Of a DNA stretch of 62,887 nt, positions 17,799 through 26,710 are shown in pieces. The notes beneath the pieces are model-generated. The model searched no databases, was not told the DNA's origin, and saw only the letters and a list, made by a program, of their open reading frames with translations. The DNA is from Brasilonema sp. UFV-L1. Lineage in GTDB: Bacteria; Cyanobacteriota; Cyanobacteriia; Cyanobacteriales; Nostocaceae. The position numbers were made by a program, and so were the translations under genes. Within the stretch, counting starts at the first letter, position 1. Every line of letters starts with the position of its first letter. The stretch covers positions 1 to 62,887 of the forward strand of contig NZ_QMEA01000099.1 in NCBI RefSeq assembly GCF_012912105.1, in the 5' to 3' direction.

Positions 17799-18891
17799 GA
17801 CATGGAAACAATGGCTAGCTGCTTGTCGGTATTGCTACAACCAAGCTATTTCAGCACAGCGTAATTCCTCTACCCGGATAAGTAAGCTTAAGCTGCGTAA
17901 TCTGGTTATGCAATCCAATTTGCCGGAATGGGTAAAAAAGACACCTTGCCACATTAGACAAAACGCAATCTTTGACGCTCATCTAGCTTATTCTGCAAGT
18001 AGAGAAGCTAAATTCCGAAGCATTAGAGATATCCAGCAGTGCATCAAGTTCAACAACTCGAATTTCACTAAAGGCAAGTGGTATAGCCAGATTACTAAAA
18101 ATTTGAACTATACAACCAGTGAGCCAATTCCGGTTAATTGTGAGTACGGAACGCAGTTAGTTTATCGACGTGGAAAATGGTTTGCTATATTTCCTGAAGT
18201 CATGCAAATTAGCACTTCTGTCTGCGACAAAGTAATAGCTTTAGATCCTGGAGTGCGAACATTTCTGACTGGCTATGACGGCGATAAAGTGATAGAGATC
18301 GGATGCAATGACATGGGTAGAATAACCCGTCTGTGCCAATATCTCGATAACTTGATGAGCCGTTCTAGCAAAGTAAATGCAAAACGTCGTAGAGCTATGA
18401 AACGTGCTGCAAACAGCATGCGTGAACGTATTCAGAATTTAATTAATGAAGTCCACAAAAAAGCAGCGCATTACTTAACTAGTAATTATCGAATCATTTT
18501 TCTTCCCACTTTTGAGTCTTCCCAAATGGTAGCCAAGGCAAAAAGAAAGATTCGGTCTAAAACTGTTAGAAGTATGCTCTGCTGGGCGCATTACCGATTT
18601 AAATTAACTTTAAAACATCAAGCGCTAAAGCGTGGTTGCATAGTGATTGATGTTAGCGAAGCCCACACTTCTAAAACTTGTGGAGTATGTGGTCATCGTC
18701 ACGCAAAGCTTGGTGGAAATAAAGTTCACAAGTGTCCAAACTGTGGAGTTCAAGTACCTCGCGATGCTAATGGTGCGCGGAACATTCTGTTACGCGCTTT
18801 GAGGGATACCTCCTATTCTGTTTCTCAAGACGGGATAGCTATTGTTTCATTCAGTGCGTTGTCAACCAACGTTCATGAATGTTCAGCATAA
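17704..18891 (+). CDS. tnpB: TnpB, RNA-guided RuvC nuclease of the IS607-type element
   Basis: TnpB is the ancestor-like relative of Cas12 that cuts DNA guided by an omega RNA made from the element's right end. Visible here are the N-terminal segment KIRIYPETELHKTWKQW and RYCYNQ, the RuvC motifs VIALDPGVRTFLTG (Asp), LPTFESSQM (Glu) and PRDANGARNIL (Asp), and a zinc finger CGVCGH...CPNCG. The three acidic residues and four cysteines are all present. The frame continues upstream as a shadow of tnpA. I place the start at the TTG at 17704, though it could lie a few codons further in. An omega RNA would be expected across the 3' end and the following bases. Confidence 0.85.
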   Translation: MSTSFRVDYWACANTNLQSKKIRIYPETELHKTWKQWLAACRYCYNQAISAQRNSSTRISKLKLRNLVMQSNLPEWVKKTPCHIRQNAIFDAHLAYSASREAKFRSIRDIQQCIKFNNSNFTKGKWYSQITKNLNYTTSEPIPVNCEYGTQLVYRRGKWFAIFPEVMQISTSVCDKVIALDPGVRTFLTGYDGDKVIEIGCNDMGRITRLCQYLDNLMSRSSKVNAKRRRAMKRAANSMRERIQNLINEVHKKAAHYLTSNYRIIFLPTFESSQMVAKAKRKIRSKTVRSMLCWAHYRFKLTLKHQALKRGCIVIDVSEAHTSKTCGVCGHRHAKLGGNKVHKCPNCGVQVPRDANGARNILLRALRDTSYSVSQDGIAIVSFSALSTNVHECSA

Positions 18892-18994
18892 ATGTATCAG
18901 TCAGTTCAACAAATGCATATGCAAAAAGCGTGCCCATCAGATGAACACGCCAGAATACTAGGTAGGCAGTCGCAACCCAACACAAAATGTTTAT

Positions 18995-19022
18995 GGTTGG
19001 GTTGACCTCAGGAAACCCAACC
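18995..19022. repeat. Inverted repeat GGTTGGGTT...AACCCAACC
   Basis: A near-perfect hairpin (stem GGTTGGGTT with AACCCAACC) of a type widely dispersed in cyanobacterial genomes. It lies 100 bases beyond tnpB and could mark sequence outside the insertion element. Confidence 0.6.
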
Positions 19023-19150
19023 TACACATTTTTGTTTTTTGGGCAAAACCCGAGAAGTATTAGGATCTGTACAGATCACTTAACTTTTGGTTACACCAAG
19101 AAACCTAAGCCAATATGATTGACTTAGGTTTTCCATAAAAAAATCTTTTT

Positions 19151-19356
19151 AGGACTTACTTTTGAGCAGGAAATACTAAATATGAGGTATGGGTTTGGGG
19201 CATGAAAACCTGATTCTTCGCTCATCTTGAGCGCGATACGCTTTGCGTCAAGCCAGAGGCTTATCGCCACCCATGTGGTGGTAATTGTCAAAAGCCTGGA
19301 ACGACCAAATTCCATTCATACACATGATGTCCTATTTGTGAGCGTGCGTAAGTCCT
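19151..19356. mobile_element. MITE-like element with AGGACTTAC ends
   Basis: AGGACTTAC (19151-19159) and GTAAGTCCT (19348-19356) bound 206 bases with no transposase. The middle contains the dispersed palindrome GCGATACGCTTTGCGTC. A second member with longer ends (AGGACTTACGCA) is at 49684-49902. Confidence 0.6.
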
Positions 19357-19385
19357 AGTCTTTAACTCACACTGGTCATGCCACC

Positions 19386-20996
19386 TTAATTATTTAATTG
19401 GGACAATTTACAGAGTGGATAAAGTGGACAGTCATTTTCTGTCAAAGTCGTTGTATTAGTTGCTTGGCTACTCGATGGTGTAGTAGTGCTTTCAACCGAG
19501 ATAACTTTTATCTGGACTGTCATATCATCAAAGTCTTGATCTCCTCCCCCGTACGTATCTTCAAAACCAAATGTATCCTCTGATAATGCTTTGATATGAG
19601 ATTTCTTATCAGGGTTTGCTTCAGTAGTTTTAAAGTAAGCCTTGGGAGTTACTGTTGTCTCATTTTTGGGGTCTTCCAGTAAAAATTGTTCTGGGGTTCC
19701 ATTTGCAATGAGGAACACTTGATAGTGACTTCCACCAAGCAGTTCGGATGTAAATGTCTGCTGAAGTGAATCCTCATTGTAGTTTGCTAACTTAACGCGA
19801 TTTCTAACCGCAGTTTCTGCATAATTAGGCTCCCCTGGTTTGACACCAGCAACGCTACCATCTGCGCTGGTGGGGAATATACCAAAGGTATTTTTATAGC
19901 CAGCAGTTCCTGGGTTAACTGTTATCTGAACATTGTATTTTTTATCAGGTTCAGTGACGATGACAGCACTATCTTTAGTAATTAAAGATGGTTGCAGCTT
20001 GCAGTTTGCCTTTGCCCAAATACAAGTGTTAGGGTCAAACTTTATCTTTGTACTTAAATCTGGTGAGTTTGTAAACTGACCTAAATTTATACTGTTGTTA
20101 GCAACATTGCTTGGTTTAGTAATCGTAATTCCGTTACGGACTACTTTAACATAGGCTCTGACTAAACCTGCGTTATTACCATAATCATTATCCCAGCAGG
20201 CAAAAGATAAATGACCTATAGTGAGAACTGTCATTTCCAAATGGGTTCCTACTGAAAAGAAAGTTTTGCCCCCGTCTAAAGTGCCAACTAGACTACCATA
20301 TTTAAAAATGTGGTTGAATAATCTGTCAGTATTTCCGTAGATAGTTCCATTGGATCTTCTACCATTAGTAGTCAGGTTAGTATTTGAATCTCCCGACGTT
20401 AAAGACCAGAAATCGAGAGGATGAACATCAACGGTGATTAAGTCTCCTGGTTGTAAATAAAGACCTGTTTTTAAAAGACGAGAGGCAGTGTTGTTGGATA
20501 CAGAATTGGCCTTAGCATCAACATCAAACTGCCATCTGTCTGTAAAAAGATAATTGCTAAGTTCTAGGGGAATATTAAATTGTTCTAAGTCCTTTTGCCT
20601 TTGGACTTCTACAGTTAGGGTAACAGCATTGGTACTAGTGCTGCTGTCACTCCCCCAAAAGACAAAAGAAAGATTCCCATCTGGTTGTAGAACGGTCATT
20701 TCCAAGTGGTTTGCTATGGGAAAAAAAGTTTTGCCATTGTCTAAAGTCCCCACCAGGCTACCGAAAGGAAATTCATAAAAATTCGTTGTTGATTCAGCAA
20801 ACGGGATAAATTCATTCAGTGGGTGTGTGCCATCATAGACACCATAAGGATTTCCACTTTCGACATTAATGATGAGTAAGTCCCCTGCTGTTAAAGCCGG
20901 AATATCTGTATTTGATATTTTGAACAGAGATGTTTTTGAGGAGTATTTACTGGTCTCAATTGTGAATTGTTTTTTTTCAACTGTTGTTGTTACCAT
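19386..20996 (-). CDS. Tandem lectin-like (LecA/PA-IL-like) domain protein with C-terminal DUF4114
   Basis: The 536-residue protein has no signal peptide. Two related beta-sandwich modules occupy about residues 5-135 and 145-290. Each has the order GDLL.I, then GSLVGTLD.GKTFFP, HLEMTVL and LSF..W. The second ends with CWDNDYGNNAGLVRAYVKV, where the D...NN pattern resembles the calcium and sugar site of the LecA (PA-IL) galactose lectin. The first module has lost the Asn pair. The C-terminal DUF4114 domain shows FGFEDTYGGGDQDFDDM. The lectin call is inference from pattern. A strong AAGGAGA precedes the ATG. The gene upstream is a paralogue without the DUF4114 part. Confidence 0.7.
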   Translation of the reverse strand: MVTTTVEKKQFTIETSKYSSKTSLFKISNTDIPALTAGDLLIINVESGNPYGVYDGTHPLNEFIPFAESTTNFYEFPFGSLVGTLDNGKTFFPIANHLEMTVLQPDGNLSFVFWGSDSSTSTNAVTLTVEVQRQKDLEQFNIPLELSNYLFTDRWQFDVDAKANSVSNNTASRLLKTGLYLQPGDLITVDVHPLDFWSLTSGDSNTNLTTNGRRSNGTIYGNTDRLFNHIFKYGSLVGTLDGGKTFFSVGTHLEMTVLTIGHLSFACWDNDYGNNAGLVRAYVKVVRNGITITKPSNVANNSINLGQFTNSPDLSTKIKFDPNTCIWAKANCKLQPSLITKDSAVIVTEPDKKYNVQITVNPGTAGYKNTFGIFPTSADGSVAGVKPGEPNYAETAVRNRVKLANYNEDSLQQTFTSELLGGSHYQVFLIANGTPEQFLLEDPKNETTVTPKAYFKTTEANPDKKSHIKALSEDTFGFEDTYGGGDQDFDDMTVQIKVISVESTTTPSSSQATNTTTLTENDCPLYPLCKLSQLNN

Positions 20997-21105
20997 GATT
21001 GTCTCCTTCAGCTTTATTGTAATGGTTCTTTAAGACGTTGTAGGCAGAGGTGCGGAACTTGCTCCGCACTCAATTCACCTGAAATTTCTGCCACCAATTG
21101 CTTTC

Positions 21106-22155
21106 CTATTTGCTAGCACTGAGGTCAGACTTTAACTTGGTGTTTAACTTGAGCAGATTTGTAGAACAGTCTAAAGTTGAGTCATCAATTTCTGTTCCGC
21201 TTGATGTTCCGGTACCTATCTGAGTATTGCTGCCATTTCCAGTGCTAATGACGGTTTTGATGTTTAGATTAGTAATTGGCACGCCATTACGAACTACTTT
21301 GACATAGGCTGTGATAAAACTTCGGTTATTACCCGTATCTCGATCCCAGCAGCAAAGAGAAAGCGTACCTGCACTTAAAACTGTCATTTCTAGGTGAACT
21401 CCTACAGGGAAAAAAGTTTTTCCCCCGTCTAAAGAGCCAGCTAGGCTACCTTCTCTATAGTTGTGTCCTTTATAGGAATGAAGACTCCACTGGGCTTTTC
21501 CAATGTCTGTGCGAGTAGCAGGACCGACAATTCGACCATTAGCATTGGCAAGTCTTTCTCCTGTATCCTGACTCCATAAATCTCTAGGAGAGACATCAAC
21601 TGTCAGTAGGTCTCCAGGTTGTAATTCAATAGCTGTATTTAAAAGAGGTTCAGGAAGGTAGTAGTTGTTGGATGCATACCAAGCTAACGAATTGGCATAA
21701 GAATGAACGGCAAAAGGAAATGTATTGGGAAAGTCATCAAAATTAATTTTTGCGGGTTCGGTTTCTTTTGATGTTGCGATGGCTTGCTCTTCAGCTTTCC
21801 CCCTTTCGACCTCTACTGTTACCGTAACCGCAGTGCTATCTGCACTGTTATCGGAACCCCAGAACACAAAAGAGAGATTACCTCCTTCATCTAAAACCAT
21901 CACCTTCAAATGGTTTCCTACCGGAAAAAAGGTTTTGCCCCCGTTTAGAGTGCCCACTAGACTGCCTACAGAAAATTCAAAATCACGATTGGTGGTGTTT
22001 TTACTGTTAAAATTGGGTTGTCTTTGGTTAGAGTCAATGGTTAATAAATCCCCTTCTTTTAATGCCAAATTCGTATTAAACAAGTTTTGAGAAGTTGAAT
22101 TTAAAAAATTGTTATTCGCGTTAATTGTAAATTCTTTAGTTTCTATGGTTCCCAT
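21106..22155 (-). CDS. Tandem lectin-like (LecA/PA-IL-like) domain protein
   Basis: The 349-residue protein is a paralogue of the adjacent gene over its two modules (about residues 5-120 and 140-295). It keeps GSLVGTLNGGKTFFPVGNHLK and GSLAGSLDGGKTFFPVGVHLE. Again the first module ends with a degenerate segment (FVFWGSDNSADSTAV) and the second with CCWDRDTGNNRSFITAYVKV, keeping the D...NN pattern. The C-terminus (about 300-349) is a polar, low-complexity tail instead of DUF4114. AAAGGAG lies eight bases before the ATG. No signal peptide is visible, so the protein is either cytoplasmic or exported by another route. Same strand and 109-base spacing suggest a shared unit. Confidence 0.7.
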   Translation of the reverse strand: MGTIETKEFTINANNNFLNSTSQNLFNTNLALKEGDLLTIDSNQRQPNFNSKNTTNRDFEFSVGSLVGTLNGGKTFFPVGNHLKVMVLDEGGNLSFVFWGSDNSADSTAVTVTVEVERGKAEEQAIATSKETEPAKINFDDFPNTFPFAVHSYANSLAWYASNNYYLPEPLLNTAIELQPGDLLTVDVSPRDLWSQDTGERLANANGRIVGPATRTDIGKAQWSLHSYKGHNYREGSLAGSLDGGKTFFPVGVHLEMTVLSAGTLSLCCWDRDTGNNRSFITAYVKVVRNGVPITNLNIKTVISTGNGSNTQIGTGTSSGTEIDDSTLDCSTNLLKLNTKLKSDLSASK

Positions 22156-22261
22156 AAGATACTCCTTTTTTGAACTAGAGTTTTTGGTGAATTCCTTTTA
22201 CATCAATAGTTCCAAGTGATCATTCATCAAGGCAAGGTATGTTAAACTAGGAACATGTTTG

Positions 22262-22561
22262 TATTTTTTATACTCAGCGTACCTTCGTTTCAAACTGTCA
22301 TTTCCAAGTGAGTTCCAACCAGAAAAAGGTCTTGCCTCCGTCGATAGTACCAATCAAACTACCTACAAAAAACTCAAAATTAGGATTGGTAGTAGTATTA
22401 GCATTCTGATAGACAACATCAAAATTTTGTCTTACTTGGTCAGAATTGATTTTTCATAAATCTCCTTCTGCTAAAGAGATTTTTGCCTCTGGAGTAAAAA
22501 AGGTTTTGGAAGTTAAATTGAGGTAGTATTTCTTCGCCTCAATTGTGTAACTTGATGCCAT
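22262..22561 (-). pseudogene. Broken third copy of the lectin-like gene
   Basis: Reading the minus strand from an ATG at 22561 with a good AAGGAGAAACA ribosome-binding sequence gives MASSYTIEAKKYYLN and continues to LAEGDL, then an in-frame TGA. The same frame then continues as KINSDQVRQNFDVVY and FEFFVGSLIGTIDGGKTFF. A frameshift follows, after which GTHLEMTV can be read before another stop. The fragment covers only the first module's N-terminal half. It matches both neighbours and is clearly a decayed paralogue. Confidence 0.85.
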
Positions 22562-24101
22562 TGTTTCTCCTTGTAGTTTTATTCGACTGTCTTGTGATTA
22601 TTCTTGACAGACCAAGTTTTCAAAGTTAGTCTTGTTTGGAATTAAATCTACTACTAGACTAACTTTTGAGCAAATAATGACGCTCAAATACAACTTGGTA
22701 TTATTTCCTCAAACACATATAGAATTCCTGTCTGATTCCTGAAAAGGATTTCAGACAAAATCCTTATAAAACGGGCTTTTCAGTTTCCGTCTGTTTTCAA
22801 AAACCTTTGGAGGATTTCCATAGATTAACTTACAACATATCAGCACTACAGTAAATACTCTCAAAAAATAAAAAACATTTTAATATTTCACTTGTTTTTT
22901 TTATATGTAAAAAATAATACGATTAGCCACTGCTCACAAAACGCAAAAATCTTGATTTAGACATAAAAAATCAATAAAAGCAAATTTATATTTAGTGTCA
23001 TATTTTACTTTTAATTTATTTTATTTTTTAAATAAAAAATATAAAAGAGGATTTACATATCGTGATATTAGGTATTTGATATCTTGTTTACAATTAGGGA
23101 CTTAACATATCAATAATGTCAAGAATGGGAGCAAATAAGGACTATACAAAAGCGCCTGAGATAACCTGCTCTCATGACAAGTATATTAATTTGTACAGTG
23201 CGTAACAGCCTTTTCAAGGTGTACTGATTCGCAATAAATTAAGGTTATGATGTGTTTATCAAAAAGTCATCAAATTTAAAAAACCTCCAAAAATCATAGT
23301 AGAAAACATATCTTCAGCGATCATGTGAAAGCGATCGCATCTTCCCTGTGTTAGACTTGATAAAGATTCCTAATTATTTGGTTGATGGTGGGCTGCTGGC
23401 ATCAACAAAGATTCTGCAAAAGCTATTGTTTTTCCATCAGCTAACTGTGCGAGTTCTTCTCGACTTGGCACAGAAATATGCCGTAGGAATCGCGCACCAT
23501 CCCAAGAGCTTGGTGCGTTAGACGTTCCGTCTAACGCACCCTACAATGACTACAATGACTTAGATTCTTTCAAAATTCAAACCGGCTCGCTATAAATTGG
23601 ACTTTAGACTAACAATAGGCGATCGCTCGCACCGTGCAGTGTGATTGATGGGTATAAAAAATGAAGGGATGCCTGTTGATAAAACAAACACCCCTTGGGT
23701 GGAAGATGAAAAAAGTACTACCTAAATTCACTGGAGTTTAAACTAAGGCAGGCGATCGCTGGCTTTTAAATTCAACTGCACTAAAAGCCAAGACGAATGT
23801 ACAGGTATAAAAAAAATGAAGGAGAGTCTACGGTTGATGCACAGGCATGGGTGCCAACGTCAGAGACAAATGACTAGCATGGGAAGGGGGTAAAGAAAGT
23901 GGCATTGTACAAAATTCTTGTGAAAGCCTAGATGGGCTTTGGGGCGTGCCAAATTGGTTCAACTTAAAGGAATTGCGATCGCACACCCAAAGACTTTTCG
24001 TGTGAGTCCGAGTTGCGCTCTGGGGCTTGGGCGGACAGGTGCGCGACTGTCGAGAAACCGTAACGGAGGTCGCTCATGGGGGAAACCCCCAAGACCTCAG
24101 C
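22562..24101. other. 1.5-kb region without an intact gene
   Basis: The first 700 bases are very AT-rich with no features. At 23370-23511 the minus strand holds the 3' end of a lost gene. A perfect 13-bp stem, GGTGCGTTAGACG with its complement and a three-base loop, is at 23512-23540. Two HIP1 sites (near 23621 and 23754) are each followed by related text, GGTATAAAAAA(AA)TGAAGG, which may be a duplicated segment. The last part (about 24000-24100) is dispersed GC-rich repeat. Confidence 0.5.
23370..23511 (-). pseudogene. 3' fragment of an unidentified gene
   Basis: The minus strand reads SSWDGARFLRHISVPSREEL and then AQLADGKTIAFAESLLMPAA before ending HHQPNN and a TAG. The composition is that of a real protein C-terminus, but the frame is cut upstream by the palindrome at 23512-23540. 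I do not recognise the family. Confidence 0.4.
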
Positions 24102-24294
24102 GGTTGGGCAAACCCAGCCTACGGCTCGCTACGCTAACGACAAAAATGGACAACCCTTGTATTTTTGCGGCTTCCCGTCAACTAGTTTTACCCAAGTTCT
24201 GGGCGTCGTAGCCGCAAAAATACACCCAGATCTTGAGTTTTACGAGTAGACATTGTTGTCGGGTTGTCCATTTTTGTCTATGGAAAATGAAGCG
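24102..24294. mobile_element. MITE-like element, copy 2, downstream of tyrA
   Basis: Perfect 18-bp inverted ends GACAAAAATGGACAACCC (24139-24156) and its complement (24261-24278) enclose a body that matches, in reverse orientation, the copy within azlC. Shared sequence continues outside these ends (GGTTGGGCAAACCC at 24102-24115; ATGGAAAATGAAGCG at 24280-24294). It lies just beyond the 3' end of tyrA. Confidence 0.75.
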
Positions 24295-24328
24295 ACTACC
24301 CCCAGCACTGTCCTCCCCAAGAGGAGTC

Positions 24329-25492
24329 TCACGATAATGAGAACATCCCAGTTTTGCTGACATTCTTTGTGGAGGAAACAGTAGAATTTTGTGGACTTGC
24401 AAAAGCAGAATGTTTTTGTTCAACATCCCTAGCTGCTAGTAGTCCACTCAGGGCATTGATGACATGAGAGCTTTCTTCTAAAGTGGAGTTGATTTGTTCT
24501 GCCAAACAGCTGTGGGCTGTTTTGAATTCATGAATCAGAGTATCGCGATCGCCTTGCATGACGAGTTGCGCCAACCGATTATAAGTATTCGCCAGTCTGC
24601 AAATGGCTTGTTGACGTTCTGGTGTAGCAAGCATAATGTCTACTATCAAAGGTGCAGACTGAGCAAATAAGCGGCTGATAAAGCCGATTTCCATACGGAA
24701 AACAGGGCTAGAAAAATCTAAGCTGCGGCGAATATCAAGCTCTTCTTGGGCCAAGAAAGTTCCTAAGCTAAACGTCGCAAAGTTGCGGATTGCTTGAATA
24801 GCAACCATAATCTCATCGTGTTCTTCCGCACCAGACACAATCAATTTACCACCCTCGTTCGAGATCAGATCCAACAGCCATTGAAAAGCCTCATCTTGAC
24901 GACCTGAACAAACCACAACATTTTGAGACAAGAACGATTGGACGCCTGGACCAAACATTGGATGCAAGCCCATGACAGGACCACTATGATGCTCAAGCAT
25001 CGCTTGTAATATTGGAGCTTTAATACTGGCGATATCAGCTAAAGCAGTCTGTGGACCAAGGTATTTAGCAATTTTGCCAATAACCTCTATCGTAGATTCG
25101 ATAGGAACACACAGTAAGACTAAATCAGCTCCTTTCAAGAGTGACTCTGCTTGTTCCCAATCACTCCGTGCGAGAATACTGACATGGTGACCTGCAGCAG
25201 ACAACCGAGAATTAAAGAAGCGTCCCATCAAACCACTTCCACCAATAAGAGTGACTCGTCGTGGCTCGACTTTAGCTGGAAGTGAAGATCCAGTGCCAAC
25301 TGCAGCAGCACAACCTGTGACAATGTTTTTCCAAATCGACTCTGGAACATCAGCCTGAGCGAGGGACAATGTAACATTAGCAAATTGTTCCTCTAGACAA
25401 ATGTGTTCTAATTCACCTAAGACTTCTATTCTTTTGCCTAGTAGATGAATAAGTTGTTGATCTATTTCTTGCAGTTTGTGTTGAAACATCAT
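24329..25492 (-). CDS. tyrA: TyrA, T-protein-like prephenate dehydrogenase with degenerate chorismate mutase domain
   Basis: The 387-residue protein aligns along its length with the E. coli T-protein. The NAD-binding segment is VTLIGGSGLMGRFF (about residue 80), and the dehydrogenase motifs include GLHPMFGPGV, EEHDEIM..IQAIRNFATFSLG and SPVFRMEIGFISRLFAQ. It would oxidise and decarboxylate prephenate to 4-hydroxyphenylpyruvate, the precursor of tyrosine. The N-terminal AroQ-like helix (LQEIDQQLIHLLGKRIEVL) keeps one arginine of the mutase site. The other Arg, Lys, Asp and Glu ligands of the E. coli enzyme are not seen, so the mutase half is probably inactive. A chorismate mutase gene precedes it by 197 bases. 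Cyanobacteria more usually rely on an arogenate dehydrogenase, which suggests this gene belongs to special metabolism. Confidence 0.9.
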   Translation of the reverse strand: MMFQHKLQEIDQQLIHLLGKRIEVLGELEHICLEEQFANVTLSLAQADVPESIWKNIVTGCAAAVGTGSSLPAKVEPRRVTLIGGSGLMGRFFNSRLSAAGHHVSILARSDWEQAESLLKGADLVLLCVPIESTIEVIGKIAKYLGPQTALADIASIKAPILQAMLEHHSGPVMGLHPMFGPGVQSFLSQNVVVCSGRQDEAFQWLLDLISNEGGKLIVSGAEEHDEIMVAIQAIRNFATFSLGTFLAQEELDIRRSLDFSSPVFRMEIGFISRLFAQSAPLIVDIMLATPERQQAICRLANTYNRLAQLVMQGDRDTLIHEFKTAHSCLAEQINSTLEESSHVINALSGLLAARDVEQKHSAFASPQNSTVSSTKNVSKTGMFSLS

Positions 25493-25689
25493 ACGAAATC
25501 CTAAGTTTACAGAGACGACAGGTATCCTGTCTGTTTTAACAAGAAAGAATAAAGATATAAGGAGTCAGAATGAGCGCATGAATTCTGTGTGACTGGAGTG
25601 TTAGTACTGCAGTTCTTGTTTATCACGTCTAGGCGACTGCTGTCCAGGCTTTTAGCCTATGGGAAAAACAAGAGCATTGAATGATAAGT

Positions 25690-26127
25690 TCACAGCACTA
25701 ACGCCAAATCTGGACGTAACTGAGCAGCACGACGCAGATAAACACAGCGTAATGCATTCTGGGGTAGAGGGGTGTTGAGGTGAATAAGCACTCGAATACA
25801 CTTCTCGAGGCTACCAACAACCTGCATTTGCTGCACGTCTAGCAGAAGAACTTGCTCCCAACCTGGACGACGACGCGCGACTGTTGCTGGAAATATCGCA
25901 TCTAAGTCAGGAGTTGCAGAAAAGATAACACTGACGATTTCAGTAGGATTTAAAAGATTGTTTGTTTCTAAGGCGTCCAATAACTCATCTACAGCTTCAG
26001 CAATTGCTTCTTTTGTATTTTGACTAACTGTAGTTGCACCTCGGAGTGCGCGCACCCGCCAGACTTCTGGTGTTTGTGATACGTTAGTCTGTTGGTATGT
26101 GTGTGTAGCAAATGTGAGTTTATCCAT
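25690..26127 (-). CDS. aroH: Chorismate mutase, AroH type
   Basis: AroH converts chorismate to prephenate as a trimer. The core starts at VRALRGATTVSQNT (Arg29 aligns with Arg7 of the Bacillus enzyme). It continues with SVIFSATPDLDAIFPA, GSLEKCIRVL (Arg of the active site) and VYLRRAAQLRPDL (Tyr near residue 130). The position of Bacillus Glu78 is Gln here (DVQQM), which I believe is usual in cyanobacterial AroH. The N-terminus is about 22 residues longer than in Bacillus. It is upstream of tyrA on the same strand and would supply the prephenate that the TyrA mutase domain probably cannot make. Confidence 0.93.
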   Translation of the reverse strand: MDKLTFATHTYQQTNVSQTPEVWRVRALRGATTVSQNTKEAIAEAVDELLDALETNNLLNPTEIVSVIFSATPDLDAIFPATVARRRPGWEQVLLLDVQQMQVVGSLEKCIRVLIHLNTPLPQNALRCVYLRRAAQLRPDLALVL

Positions 26128-26637
26128 ATTGATTTGATAGTTGAATTGATTTGATAGTTGATATGTTAATAACTTTTGGTGTTTTTTGAGAATAGGCGCT
26201 GCTCCATATTGTGTTAACAGTTAAGTATCATGTTTGTGTTTGTTCTAGGCACAGAAATTGCCATCTGTATACAACACCAAGTTTTGATAATTTCATGCAG
26301 TATGAAAATCTGATTAAGCACCTTTGAAGCGTTGTTATATGGTGTAGATGCTATGACTAAAAAGAAGGCAAGTATTTCAATTTGTGCAGAATAATAACCG
26401 GATTCAGGGAACTACTATCGCTGCCGAGTCAGTCAAAATTCGCTGATTCAAAAAGCTTACATGATAAACTTTGCGTTAATTTGGAATGTAAGCTTTATTT
26501 GGACCGTAGTGTACGAATAAATATCTTGAGTGTGGGTGCATCTGGGTGCTTTTTTAGAATTCTCTAATAGCTACAACTTCAAGTAGGTGTTTTCCTGATT
26601 TATTTGCCAAATATATATTCTTTTTAGATTCTTTTTA
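26128..26637. other. Intergenic region upstream of aroH
   Basis: About 500 AT-rich bases separate aroH from the PEP-CTERM genes. A short direct repeat, TTGATTTGATAGTTGA, is found at about 26131-26165 close to the aroH start. No gene was recognised; a 61-codon open frame at 26382 has no support. Confidence 0.4.
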
Positions 26638-26675
26638 GAAAAGAGATGCACCCTTGAAATTAAGCATCTCTTTTC
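26638..26675 (-). terminator. Hairpin terminator after the PEP-CTERM cluster
   Basis: A 12-bp perfect stem, GAAAAGAGATGC with GCATCTCTTTTC, and a 14-base loop lie 36 bases beyond the stop codon of the last PEP-CTERM gene. The A/T-rich arms would work as a terminator on either strand. Confidence 0.7.
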
Positions 26676-26710
26676 AATGGAGTCAAAAGTTTCCCCACTC
26701 AAAATCAGCT

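Larger units (their letters stand above)
17208..18891 (+). mobile_element. IS607-family element (coding span; ends not determined)
   Basis: The pair tnpA (serine recombinase) and tnpB (RuvC nuclease) with overlapping frames defines an IS607-type insertion sequence. Upstream (16930-17207) are small hairpins such as CCTGAAGTCAGG and CCCC...GGGG around 17051-17071. Downstream of tnpB are about 250 bases before the next recognisable repeat. The precise left and right ends cannot be fixed, because IS607 has no terminal inverted repeats. Confidence 0.85.
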
